Positions 45,565-53,624 of a DNA stretch of 64,000 bases are shown here, piece by piece. The notes below the pieces were generated by a model that was not told where the DNA came from, did not search any database, and saw nothing but the letters and a program-made list of their open reading frames with translations. The translations under genes and the position numbers were made by a program. This DNA comes from Lacibacter sediminis (GTDB lineage: Bacteria > Bacteroidota > Bacteroidia > Chitinophagales > Chitinophagaceae). The stretch covers positions 2,604,001 through 2,668,000 of the forward strand of contig NZ_CP060007.1 of assembly GCF_014168535.1 (NCBI RefSeq). Direction: 5' to 3'. How positions within the stretch are numbered: position 1 is the stretch's first letter; every line of letters begins with the position of its first letter.

Positions 45565-48300
45565 ATGAAAAAATTAAGCTTCCTTCTCCTTATTCAATTA
45601 CTGGTCGTATCAGTTTTCGCACAGCTAAAAGTCGAACAACTCAAAACAGAAAACCTAACCAATCCCATCGGGTTGGATGTACTGCAACCATACTTCAGCT
45701 GGCAGTTGGTTTCTGATCAACGCAATACAATGCAATCTGCATATGAACTAAGAGTAGGCACAGAACCGGCCGCATTGGTCAAAGGCGAAGGCATTTGGAA
45801 AACAGGCAAGATCAATTCCGATCAATCAATTCATGTGCCGTACAAAGGAGCAGCACTCACATCAAACAAAAAATATTACTGGCAGGTGCGTGTATACGAC
45901 AACAATGGTAAAGCTTCAGCATGGAGTACAATTGCTCATTGGCAAATGGGTTTACTCTCTGCTTCTGATTGGAAAGCACAATGGATCGAACCGGGTTATA
46001 AAGAAGACAGTGTGTTTGCTGCACCACTGATGCGCAAAGAATTCAGCAATTCGAAGAAAATAAAATCGGCAACGGCCTATATTACTGCGCATGGTTTATA
46101 CGAAGCACAGATCAACGGCAAACGGGTAGGTGATGCATACCTTACTCCCGGCTGGACGAGTTATAACAAACGTCTGCAATACCAGGCCTATGATGTAACT
46201 GCCTTGTTGAAGAGCGGAGCCAATGCTATTGCTGTTACACTGGGCGATGGTTGGTATCGTGGAAATTTCTCCTTCGATCATCGCCGGAATATTTATGGAA
46301 AAGATATTGCACTCTTGTTTCAACTCGAGATCAGTTATACCGATGGAACAACAGCAACCATTGTATCGGATGCAAGCTGGAAATCTGCTACAGGTGCCAT
46401 CCGTGCAAACGGAATTTATCAAGGTGAACTCATTGATGCACGACAGGAAAAGAATGGATGGACAGTTGCAGGCTATGATGATAACAACTGGGCTCCCGTT
46501 AAAACAAGCAATGCATCAAAAGATATATTAGTTGCTACCTATAACGAACCCATTAAAAAACATGAACGCTTTGCAACAGGAAAACTTATCACTACACCCA
46601 AGGGAGAAAAAGTGATCGACTTCGGGCAAAACTTAGTGGGCTGGGTGCAGGTAAAACTAAGAGGCAAAGCTGGCGATACCATCAAAATATCACATGCAGA
46701 AGTGATCGATAAGAAAGGAAATTTTTATACCGACAACCTGCGTGGTGCAAAAGCACAAGCTGTGTATGTACTCAAAGGAAACGGCGAAGAGATCTTTGAA
46801 CCGCATTTTACCTTCTTTGGTTTCCGTTATATAAAAGTAGAAGGTGTTGCAGCTGAATTACAGCCCGAAAATTTTACCGCCATTGCTTTGTATTCTGCTA
46901 TGGAGCAAACAGGAAGTTTCACTTCGTCCAATGAAAAGATCAATCAACTGCAACATAATATTGAATGGGGATTAAGAGGAAATTTTTTAGATGTACCAAC
47001 TGATTGTCCGCAGCGTGATGAACGCATGGGCTGGACAGGTGATGCACAGGCTTTCTTCCGCACAGCAACATTCTTACGAGGCGTCAATAATTTTTTTAAC
47101 AAGTGGATGAAAGATGTGGCGGCCGATCAAATCAAAACAGGAAGTATACCACATGTTATTCCAAATGTATTGGGCGAACAGGGATGGGCAGCAGGTGGCA
47201 GTGCAGGCTGGGCCGATGTATCAACCATCATCCCCTGGGAAATGTATTTGGTGTATGGCGATAAACGCATTCTCGAAAACCAGTACAGCAGTATGAAAGC
47301 ATGGGTGGGTTATATGCAAAGCCAAAGCACAAATGATTTATGGAACAAAGGCAGTCACTTCGGCGATTGGTTGTTTTATACCATGGCCGATGATAATGAT
47401 GGTAACGCCGCCATCACCAATAAGTATTTAATTGCACAATGCTTTTACGCTTACTCTACACAGTTACTCATCAATGCAGCAAAAGAGTTGGGAAAAAAAG
47501 ATGATGTAGCAACATATAGCAACCTGTTACAAAAAATCAAAGAAGCATTCTTAAAAGAATATACAACGCCCAATGGTGCCACCATGAGCAACACACAAAC
47601 ATCGTATGTGCTGGCTTTGCAGTTCGATCTGTTTCCTGAAGCCATGCGTCAACAGTCGGCCGACAGGTTGGTGGCAAACATCAAACAATACGGTAATCAT
47701 TTAACCACCGGGTTTTTAGGAACGCCTTATTTATGTCATGTGTTGAGTCGTTATGGATATAGTGATGTGGCGTATACATTGCTGTTACAGGAAACCTATC
47801 CATCCTGGTTGTATCCTGTTACAAAAGGTGCTACTACTATTTGGGAACGTTGGGATGGTATCCGCACCAATGGCGATTTCCAGGCCATCACCATGAACTC
47901 CTTTAACCATTATGCATACGGCGCCATTGGCGATTGGATGTATCGTGTAATGGTGGGGCTCGATAACGAAGATGGTTCCATTGGTTATAAGAAGATCCGC
48001 ATCCGTCCGCATATCAGTGGCAAGTTCACCCATGCATCAGCCAACTACCAAACACAATTTGGTAAACTCAGCAGTGGTTGGAAATTGGAGAATGGAAAAC
48101 TCATCCTGCATGCAGAAGTGCCGGCCAATACAACTGCTACTATTTATATTCCTGCAACCGCTGCAACTGATGTATTAGAAAATGGTCAGCCGCTTTCATC
48201 TGCAAAAGAGATACAGGTAGTGGGTAAGGAGAAGGAGTATGTTGTTGTGAAAGTTGGCTCGGGGAAATATGAATTTAGTACTGCTTATACAGCGAAGTAA
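45565..48300 (+). CDS. GH78 alpha-L-rhamnosidase
   Basis: The frame is open from 45508; the ATG at 45565 starts the signal peptide (MKKLSFLLLIQLLVVSVFAQ), giving 911 residues. Domains in order: Ig-like N-terminal domain (about 25-135, LTNPIGLDVLQPYFSWQL), beta-sandwich domains (about 150-440, GLYEAQINGKRVGDAYLTPG, GDGWYRGNF, RHxE-like blocks), (alpha/alpha)6 catalytic domain from about 445, and C-terminal beta-sandwich. The GH78 signature FLDVPTDCPQRDERMGWTGD is present with general acid E486. The inverting enzyme releases alpha-L-rhamnose. It ends the PL22 operon; a REP palindrome lies just upstream. Downstream begins the accessory island. Confidence 0.95.
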   Translation: MKKLSFLLLIQLLVVSVFAQLKVEQLKTENLTNPIGLDVLQPYFSWQLVSDQRNTMQSAYELRVGTEPAALVKGEGIWKTGKINSDQSIHVPYKGAALTSNKKYYWQVRVYDNNGKASAWSTIAHWQMGLLSASDWKAQWIEPGYKEDSVFAAPLMRKEFSNSKKIKSATAYITAHGLYEAQINGKRVGDAYLTPGWTSYNKRLQYQAYDVTALLKSGANAIAVTLGDGWYRGNFSFDHRRNIYGKDIALLFQLEISYTDGTTATIVSDASWKSATGAIRANGIYQGELIDARQEKNGWTVAGYDDNNWAPVKTSNASKDILVATYNEPIKKHERFATGKLITTPKGEKVIDFGQNLVGWVQVKLRGKAGDTIKISHAEVIDKKGNFYTDNLRGAKAQAVYVLKGNGEEIFEPHFTFFGFRYIKVEGVAAELQPENFTAIALYSAMEQTGSFTSSNEKINQLQHNIEWGLRGNFLDVPTDCPQRDERMGWTGDAQAFFRTATFLRGVNNFFNKWMKDVAADQIKTGSIPHVIPNVLGEQGWAAGGSAGWADVSTIIPWEMYLVYGDKRILENQYSSMKAWVGYMQSQSTNDLWNKGSHFGDWLFYTMADDNDGNAAITNKYLIAQCFYAYSTQLLINAAKELGKKDDVATYSNLLQKIKEAFLKEYTTPNGATMSNTQTSYVLALQFDLFPEAMRQQSADRLVANIKQYGNHLTTGFLGTPYLCHVLSRYGYSDVAYTLLLQETYPSWLYPVTKGATTIWERWDGIRTNGDFQAITMNSFNHYAYGAIGDWMYRVMVGLDNEDGSIGYKKIRIRPHISGKFTHASANYQTQFGKLSSGWKLENGKLILHAEVPANTTATIYIPATAATDVLENGQPLSSAKEIQVVGKEKEYVVVKVGSGKYEFSTAYTAK

Positions 48301-48392
48301 AGGCAATAAGAAAAGCATGATGTAACCGGCGATATTGCTACTATCATCTTCTGTTGCGTCGCACTCTTGTACTGTAGTAATTCTATTCAGTA

Positions 48393-48437
48393 TTCTAACT
48401 CCCGAGGTCGGCTGAGACCAAGCCCTAGGCCAAGACA
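48393..48437 (-). repeat. Island palindrome element 1
   Basis: Bases 48393-48416 (core CTAACTCCCGAGGTCGGC) are an exact 24-base inverted copy of 49359-49382 in element 2. Similarity continues less exactly inward through CCTAGGCC. The pair flanks the HNH gene head to head. It marks the left edge of the AT-rich island after GH78. Confidence 0.7.
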
Positions 48438-48455
48438 ATACATCAAATAATATAA

Positions 48456-48463
48456 TATATTTG
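48456..48463 (+). promoter_or_regulatory. Candidate -7 box of the HNH gene
   Basis: TATATTTG matches the Bacteroidota -7 consensus TAnnTTTG exactly, 39 bases before the ATG at 48503. No -33 box was found at the expected distance, and the surrounding sequence is very AT-rich. Confidence 0.4.
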
Positions 48464-48502
48464 TATGGACAGTAATTTTAATGATAACATATAGAAAATA
48501 CT

Positions 48503-49300
48503 ATGGAGTGCATTTTTTGTGACCAAGAAAATACTGCGAAATCGATTGAGCATATTGTTTCAGAAGCATTTGGGAATAAAAGTTATGTCGCACAAAGGGG
48601 AAGAGTGTGTGATGATTGTAACAATAGGTTTTCAAAATTTGAAGGAACTGCTTTATCGAATAGTGTTTTTGTAATGGAGCGTGCAAGACTTGGCATTGCG
48701 ACCAAAAAAGGGAAAAATGCAAAAGGAAAAGTTGATAATTTGGAAATAGCAGGTCACGAAGAATTTGAAAAAAACTTAATTACTATTAAAGGTTTGACGG
48801 ATGATAACTTCATAGCCTTTGACCCTGATACTAAAACCGGAAAACTTTATGTGAAGTCGTTTGATAAGAGTGAAGTAGCTGCTTCAAAACTATTATTAAA
48901 AATGGCTTTATCTTCAATTTTCACTTCCCAACGAGAGTTGTTCAACAAATACGATTTTACAAACTTAAAACGTTTTCTTACAAACAAGGACAATGCCGAT
49001 TGGCCATTTATGACCAGTGGCTATGAAATTGGAAAGTTTCAAAGTATACCTCGTTTTACGGATAAATTCAACTTGGGTAAGGTAAGATGTTCCTTACGAT
49101 ATTTTGAAATGGATGAGAATACCCTTTTGTTTATGTTTACTTATGGCGCCGTTTCAATGGTTATTAATTTGCTTAACAGAAATCTTGAATGGATAGAATC
49201 GTATAGCAATAGTGATAGTGTCTCTAGTTTATATCCTGAACATTTCAGAAAAAAAACTGTTACCGAAAAGAGGATTGTTGCAAATGGTTCCAAACAATAA
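48503..49300 (+). CDS. HNH endonuclease family protein
   Basis: 265 residues, no signal peptide. The N-terminus is an HNH/zinc-finger nuclease of the HNH_5-like type: C3-x2-C6, then IEHIVSEAFGN with E16-H17 (metal/catalytic), and C36-x2-C39-N-N before RFSKFEG. The remaining ~200 residues are a helical and beta domain without a recognised family, perhaps for target recognition. Such proteins are common in defence islands and as orphan nucleases. The gene is flanked by an exact 24-base inverted repeat, so it may be a mobile cassette. Base composition is more AT-rich than the PUL genes. Confidence 0.82.
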   Translation: MECIFCDQENTAKSIEHIVSEAFGNKSYVAQRGRVCDDCNNRFSKFEGTALSNSVFVMERARLGIATKKGKNAKGKVDNLEIAGHEEFEKNLITIKGLTDDNFIAFDPDTKTGKLYVKSFDKSEVAASKLLLKMALSSIFTSQRELFNKYDFTNLKRFLTNKDNADWPFMTSGYEIGKFQSIPRFTDKFNLGKVRCSLRYFEMDENTLLFMFTYGAVSMVINLLNRNLEWIESYSNSDSVSSLYPEHFRKKTVTEKRIVANGSKQ

Positions 49301-49341
49301 AACATCAGCAATATGTTACTATCAGAAATTATTCTTGTTTC

Positions 49342-49382
49342 GTCGGCCTTAGTCTAGCCTCAGCCGACCTCGGGAGTTAGAA
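49342..49382 (+). repeat. Island palindrome element 2
   Basis: Contains its own hairpin (GTCGGC at 49342-49347, GCCGAC at 49363-49368) and the core GGCCTTAG at 49345-49352 shared with element 3. Its right part (49359-49382) is the exact inverted copy of element 1. It lies 41 bases after the HNH stop. Confidence 0.7.
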
Positions 49383-49765
49383 AACTTTTCTCGTATAAAG
49401 AAAAAACCTATTTTAGAGTTACGTCAGCAAGTGAAACTGCAACTGTGAATCACCGGAACAGCCAGAGCTAACCCAAACTCCACGCTTTACCCCGGATATT
49501 TTATTTTGATTGCTGCGCAAGAGAAGAGCAGAGTTGATGTGCCGGGATGCACCAAAGAAATATATTGACAGAAAGTGTATAACAACATTAACCGTGTATA
49601 AGCATTTAGGAACGTTTGCGTCCGAATAATGAAAAAGCGGATTGTGGTAACAACAATACAAAAAGTAGCACATTATCTAGTTAAATAGCAATAACACTTG
49701 TTTTATTTTGTTGCGTATAATAGCGTAAATATTACTGTTACCCACCATTTTAAAAAATCGACACA
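49383..49765. other. Gene-free stretch of the island
   Basis: About 380 bases. Short open frames exist on both strands, including one of 84 codons on the minus strand (49419-49673), but none has a plausible protein pattern. It should contain the promoter of the Ntn-hydrolase gene; TTTTATTTTG near 49700 is close to a -7 box but not exact. Possibly the remains of an older insertion. Confidence 0.35.
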
Positions 49766-50569
49766 GTGACATTAATAATATCTTGGATAGGAGTTGACGA
49801 CAAAAAAGACGGTAAAGAAATCTCTTCTATTTACATTTCGTCCGACAGCAGATACACTTGGAGGAACTTAGGAAAATATGATTATGGAGTAAAAGTCTTC
49901 GGCTCGACAAAATTTCCTGAAATATTCGGTTTTTGTGGTGACGTATTGTTTCCATCAACTATACTTGGACAAATTATTCCACAAATTGACAATGGTATAT
50001 TGTTCGAGAATTCTGACAACGCAGAAACTAAAAGCAATAAAATATTCTCTTACTTAAAGACATCGTTTGAGAGTTACCCAAAAAATTTCATTGGCGAAGG
50101 TTTTACCATACTTCATGGGACTAGATTTGAAAAGTCATTTAAACTGTTCAAAACTTATCTCGGGTCGGACAAACAATTGCACAAAAAAGAAATTCCATTG
50201 GGCAACATCTCAACCAAGGTATTTAGCGGAGGCTATGGAGCAAGTGAATTTGACGAAAACTGGTTACAATGGGAAAGTGAGAAACATAATGACTACAGAA
50301 CAAGTAGAGCAGTTTATCATTGCTTGTATAAAACATTAAAGGACATTAAAGACCCACGAACAGGTGGACTTCCACAAATTGTTGGGCTATACAGGAATAA
50401 GAATGCGAGACTGTTCGGAATTGTGGAGAACGATAAAAAGTATATTTACGGAAAAGAAAGCTCTGAGGACATAAATTCATCAAGCATTGAGTGGAGAAAT
50501 GGAAATTTTGAACGCATGAACCCCGAGACATTGAAAATATTTGAGAGTGCACAACGACAACCTCAATAA
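49766..50569 (+). CDS. Proteasome/HslV-like Ntn hydrolase, stand-alone
   Basis: 267 residues from a GTG start. Thr2, exposed after Met removal, begins MTLIISWIGVDD, as Thr1 begins HslV and proteasome beta subunits. IYISSDSRYTW supplies D27 and YGVKVF supplies K43; the D-to-K distance of 16 is the same as between Asp17 and Lys33 of HslV. FPEIFGFCGDVLFPS then fits the Gly-rich turn after the Lys. The start at this GTG is what makes Thr2 N-terminal, which supports it. About 90 residues at the C-terminus extend beyond the minimal fold. No ATPase partner (HslU-like) is nearby. It may be a self-compartmentalised peptidase or amidase of a defence or stress module. Fold call is from pattern only; function unknown. 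Confidence 0.7.
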   Translation: MTLIISWIGVDDKKDGKEISSIYISSDSRYTWRNLGKYDYGVKVFGSTKFPEIFGFCGDVLFPSTILGQIIPQIDNGILFENSDNAETKSNKIFSYLKTSFESYPKNFIGEGFTILHGTRFEKSFKLFKTYLGSDKQLHKKEIPLGNISTKVFSGGYGASEFDENWLQWESEKHNDYRTSRAVYHCLYKTLKDIKDPRTGGLPQIVGLYRNKNARLFGIVENDKKYIYGKESSEDINSSSIEWRNGNFERMNPETLKIFESAQRQPQ

Positions 50570-50897
50570 AGAAGCAACTCCCTGACTCTCCACAAATATT
50601 TACTAAGGCATTTGGGGAGGTCGAGGTGGCGGGTAGTTTAACGACTACCTTCAGGGTATTTAAGAGTCAACTGTGGTGTAATTTAGATAGCACATCCACA
50701 ACTAAGTGGAAGGACCTGGGGCGGAGCCAGGCGGCTTTTTTAAAATTTGATGAAGAAGAAAAATGGCTGATAACACTGGTTTTGTATCAGGGCTGTCATG
50801 CAAACTTGGAGCTTTGTGATTCTATTAAAGTTCAGTGCTATGAAACCCACCCGAACGGAAGGTCCGAAAACGTTGGCAGAAATAAAACATAATATAC
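50570..50897. other. Gene-poor stretch between the Ntn hydrolase and membrane genes
   Basis: About 330 bases. A frame of 88 codons from a GTG at 50626 shows no recognisable protein pattern and is probably not a gene. CCTGG-(7)-CCAGG at 50715-50731 followed by CGGCTTTTTT could be a weak terminator. The stretch with GGGGCGGAGCCAGGCGGC is GC-rich compared with its surroundings and may be a mobile-element remnant. Confidence 0.35.
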
Positions 50898-51332
50898 ATG
50901 AACAAGCTTATTTCAAGACGGGGTATAATTCTAATTATTATTCCACTTTTCGTGGTTTTCCTTCAGGGTTTTTTACGCTTTGTATTGAAACATGACTTTA
51001 ATACTCTTGGAATAACATTAGGAGCTTTAGGGCTTGGTCAAATGTTACCTTTTTTTTACTTCGACCATTTTATTGCTAATAAAGTGTTGGCTGTGGCACC
51101 GAGCTATAAAATGAACACCGATGAGTTACAAATTTCATATAAAGTAAAAGGAAATGTAAATCCGGAAGAAATCGACAAAGTTAAAAATTGGTTCATTATA
51201 GCTATGTTTGTTAGCTTAGCATTATTTTTAATAACAATTTACTTAGGTTTATCTGGAGAAATTGAATGGCATGTTTTTTTCGGAGGATTAAGTTGCATTA
51301 TATCATGGATATTACTTGTTTTTAAATGGTAA
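50898..51332 (+). CDS. Four-helix membrane protein, unknown
   Basis: 144 residues. Hydrophobic helices at about 9-28 (IILIIIPLFVVFLQGFL), 38-55 (ITLGALGLGQMLPFFYF), 98-118 (FIIAMFVSLALFLITIYL) and 125-142 (HVFFGGLSCIISWILLVF). The soluble stretch between helices 2 and 3 (about 60-95) is charged. No family recognised. Its stop overlaps the next start as ATGGTAA, so the two are translationally coupled and probably form one complex. AT-rich codon use differs from the PUL. Confidence 0.7.
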   Translation: MNKLISRRGIILIIIPLFVVFLQGFLRFVLKHDFNTLGITLGALGLGQMLPFFYFDHFIANKVLAVAPSYKMNTDELQISYKVKGNVNPEEIDKVKNWFIIAMFVSLALFLITIYLGLSGEIEWHVFFGGLSCIISWILLVFKW

Positions 51333-51889
51333 CTACTAATGCCTTACTGATAATAGGAGTGGTACTAAGTATTGCTTTAATATTTAGTGTTTTCATGATT
51401 ATTACTAAATCAAGAAAAATTAGAAGCAACACAATTTTACAAGAACAAAGTTTGGATGATGCAATAAAAATTCTTACCTCACATTTTTACGAAAACGCAA
51501 TAAAAGACGTTCATAAAAATGAAATCGAATCAGCAAAGCTAAAAACTCTTTTTGAAAAGGAATTATTAGCTCAATTTTTACTTGATCAAAAAATTTATCA
51601 AATTCAATCAAAGCAATCAAGAATTTTCAAAGCGAAAATTGACAATGTTTTAATTGCGAATGCAATTATTGACAATTTAAAAGAAAGAGAAAAAAATATT
51701 GAGTTTATAAAACGGAGTGCAAGTCTGTATATTAATATTGCAAAAATTATCACTTTACTATATTATTTGGAAAGAAAAGAATCTCAAATCAACTTAGACT
51801 TTAGTTCTCAAAATTTCCAATTAGATAAATATCGTTTTCGGATCGAAAAGGATATCCAAGGATCTGAACAAATTTTTGTTGAAGAGTAA
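51326..51889 (+). CDS. One-TM protein with long coiled-coil-like cytoplasmic domain, unknown
   Basis: 187 residues. An N-terminal membrane helix (about 6-26, ALLIIGVVLSIALIFSVFMI) is followed by basic KSRKIRS, then about 150 mostly helical residues rich in Lys, Glu, Ile and Leu (LDDAIKILTSHFYENAIKDV, FEKELLAQFLLDQKIYQIQS). The start overlaps the stop of the four-helix gene by seven bases. Together they resemble a membrane-anchored effector or sensor pair, but no function can be named. Confidence 0.7.
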   Translation: MVTTNALLIIGVVLSIALIFSVFMIITKSRKIRSNTILQEQSLDDAIKILTSHFYENAIKDVHKNEIESAKLKTLFEKELLAQFLLDQKIYQIQSKQSRIFKAKIDNVLIANAIIDNLKEREKNIEFIKRSASLYINIAKIITLLYYLERKESQINLDFSSQNFQLDKYRFRIEKDIQGSEQIFVEE

Positions 51890-51913
51890 TTCCTGCTGCC
51901 TGCAAAAGTATTT

Positions 51914-51958
51914 TACGTCCGCACGGGGACTGGCCTTAGCCTATCCCGGGAATACGTA
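51914..51958. repeat. Island palindrome element 3
   Basis: A nested hairpin: TACGT/ACGTA at the ends (51914-51918, 51954-51958), GGGA/TCCC inside (51926-51929, 51944-51947) and GGC/GCC around the loop. The GGCCTTAG core (51932-51939) and a CCCGGGA block match element 2. It sits between the convergent membrane gene and restriction endonuclease gene and could serve both as terminator. Confidence 0.55.
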
Positions 51959-51978
51959 GAAGGATTGAATAAAGGATG

Positions 51979-53475
51979 TTAATCAACATCATAATGGTAA
52001 ACAAATTCGTAAACATCCATGATTTCATCCTCTCCTGCCTGCTTTTTAAGTTGCTGAAAAATCTCTTGTTGCACTAAATAGTGGTTTTGGGCTTCTTCAC
52101 AGTAGTCTTTTATTTTAATGGAATATTTGCAAGATAATTTAACTTTTATCTGGTCGTCAGAATTTTGTTCGGATTTTAAAACTATTACATCTCCTGGATT
52201 CAAAAAGTCATACTTACCATTTTGATCATAAACTGAATATTTCCCATATGCGTTTCTGTCATTGGGTTTATTATCCCCCGAAATGAGGATGATTTTATTT
52301 TTGTGGACTTTTCCCGATTTAGGGGCGGACAAAGTTTTGGGAAATAAACTAATTCTTGTAGCTCCTTCTCGTTCAAGAAATTTTATGTTGTTACCATCAC
52401 CGATAACGTGAATAATGCGACTAAATGGACCATGTTCAAATCTGTAGTCTGCGTAAATGTGCGGAATCTTATGTATTGGTCCCCCTTTGTCATCGACCAA
52501 AAGAATTTGTTCGTATTTCAAGAGAGCCCATACGGAAATTTCAACTTGACTCGAAAATGGAAAACGTTCCCAAAAGTTCCGGACTGCTAGGTTATTCTTC
52601 ATATTTTCAAGTCGTTCTTCTTCAGTTTCGAATTCGTCATATATCATGCTGGAGTCAAAGCCTTCAAACATGTCCCATTCTTTGAGTCGTGCATTATAAA
52701 AACCATAGTGCATTCGCAATTGAACCCAAATGCCATATACATTGTTCCCCTTAAAATAATATTTCCCCCATCTAGGTCTTAAATGAAAATCAGCGTATTC
52801 TTTTTCTCTGGGATAGAGATTGTCATTAATATCTCGTATTAGTATTTCGTGATGGCCAATGTTTTCTTCACCCAATACTTTGTACAATTTATTTTTAATA
52901 GTAACTAACGAGCGAATTTCTGAAGTGCGTGTTCTCTTTTTTGTAACTAATGAAATTCCAAAAAAAGTGAAAAGAATACGATCGTACTTCGGCATATGCA
53001 GCATATCTTCTAATTCTGCATTACCCCATAAATAAAACTCCATTACACCAGCTTTTTTAAGTCCTTCTCGAAATGCATCGTAGAATTTCTTGGAAAAAAC
53101 AGCCGACGCTACTAGAATGTAGCCATATGGTGGAGAGTTTGGATTTACTGTTTCTTTTATTATTTTAGCTACTTTCTGTGGACCGATTGATTTTTCACGT
53201 TTACATTGAATCATCCATAAATTACCATCCATTGGATGTGTTGAAGGTGTTTCATCTTGTTCACTTTCTGATTCAGAATCATTATAGTTTTGAAAGACCC
53301 TTTCATAAGCCCGAATATCAAACCCTTCGTCGCTGCCTGCTCGACCGGTTGCTTCAATTGATTGCCAGTCTTTATAGTCATAAATTAATTCCCTTACAAG
53401 ATCTTCAAATCTGTGAGGTTCGAGATCCTCAAAGTGTATTGGGCCATAAGTTCTAGTTACAGATGCTTTTTTCAT
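51979..53475 (-). CDS. Mrr-like restriction endonuclease (type IV-like)
   Basis: 498 residues, no signal peptide. The first ~165 residues are a PD-(D/E)xK nuclease of the Mrr type: HFEDLEPHRFEDLVRELIYD, then ATGRAGSDEGFDIRAYE with D53, and WMIQCKREKSIGP with Q90 and K92 (Q-x-K form). An acidic insertion (SESESEQDE, about 67-75) lies in between. FYDAFREGLKKAGVMEFYLWG ends the nuclease part. Residues ~165-498 have no recognised family and may read the target or a modification. Mrr-type enzymes cut modified or foreign DNA. Transcribed against the other island genes. Start is directly followed by a stretch leading to site D on the other strand. Confidence 0.82.
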   Translation of the reverse strand: MKKASVTRTYGPIHFEDLEPHRFEDLVRELIYDYKDWQSIEATGRAGSDEGFDIRAYERVFQNYNDSESESEQDETPSTHPMDGNLWMIQCKREKSIGPQKVAKIIKETVNPNSPPYGYILVASAVFSKKFYDAFREGLKKAGVMEFYLWGNAELEDMLHMPKYDRILFTFFGISLVTKKRTRTSEIRSLVTIKNKLYKVLGEENIGHHEILIRDINDNLYPREKEYADFHLRPRWGKYYFKGNNVYGIWVQLRMHYGFYNARLKEWDMFEGFDSSMIYDEFETEEERLENMKNNLAVRNFWERFPFSSQVEISVWALLKYEQILLVDDKGGPIHKIPHIYADYRFEHGPFSRIIHVIGDGNNIKFLEREGATRISLFPKTLSAPKSGKVHKNKIILISGDNKPNDRNAYGKYSVYDQNGKYDFLNPGDVIVLKSEQNSDDQIKVKLSCKYSIKIKDYCEEAQNHYLVQQEIFQQLKKQAGEDEIMDVYEFVYHYDVD

Positions 53476-53557
53476 GTTTTAAAGATATAAGAACATTTGA
53501 ACATAATTTAATTCATTACCGAGTAAAAAACGTTCCAGTTTCTCATCATTTCTCCTC

Positions 53558-53624
53558 CGTAACAGTACAGGATGTTCTTCTTCCTCATCCCGCTTATTTT
53601 TATCCGATTGCTAAAGCATGCTGT
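53558..53624 (+). promoter_or_regulatory. Conserved PUL upstream cassette, site D (GH28), weaker copy
   Basis: AGTACAGGATG at 53565-53575 matches the second CAGGAT box of sites A and B. The first half-site is degenerate. GCATGCTGTATGAAA at the start codon matches the A/B box ATGCTGTATAAAA. The CAGGAT-to-ATG distance is 57 bases, in line with the other sites. Confidence 0.5.

Noticed and set aside
48393..49382. Island palindromes as true integron attC sites
   Set aside because: TCTAAC and GTTAGA are present, but on different elements about 1 kb apart, and the R''/R' core does not fit GTTRRRY. No integron integrase is seen.
49419..49673. Minus-strand open frame of 84 codons in the island
   Set aside because: Unusual Cys/His/Tyr composition, no start context and no family; more likely non-coding remnant.
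50626..50892. Plus-strand open frame of 88 codons from GTG
   Set aside because: No recognisable pattern; it contains a possible terminator hairpin and looks like mobile-element debris. Kept only as a note in the intergenic entry.
53463..53624. Upstream in-frame start of the GH28 gene
   Set aside because: The added 54 residues do not resemble protein, and the signal peptide begins at 53625, in agreement with the site D spacing.
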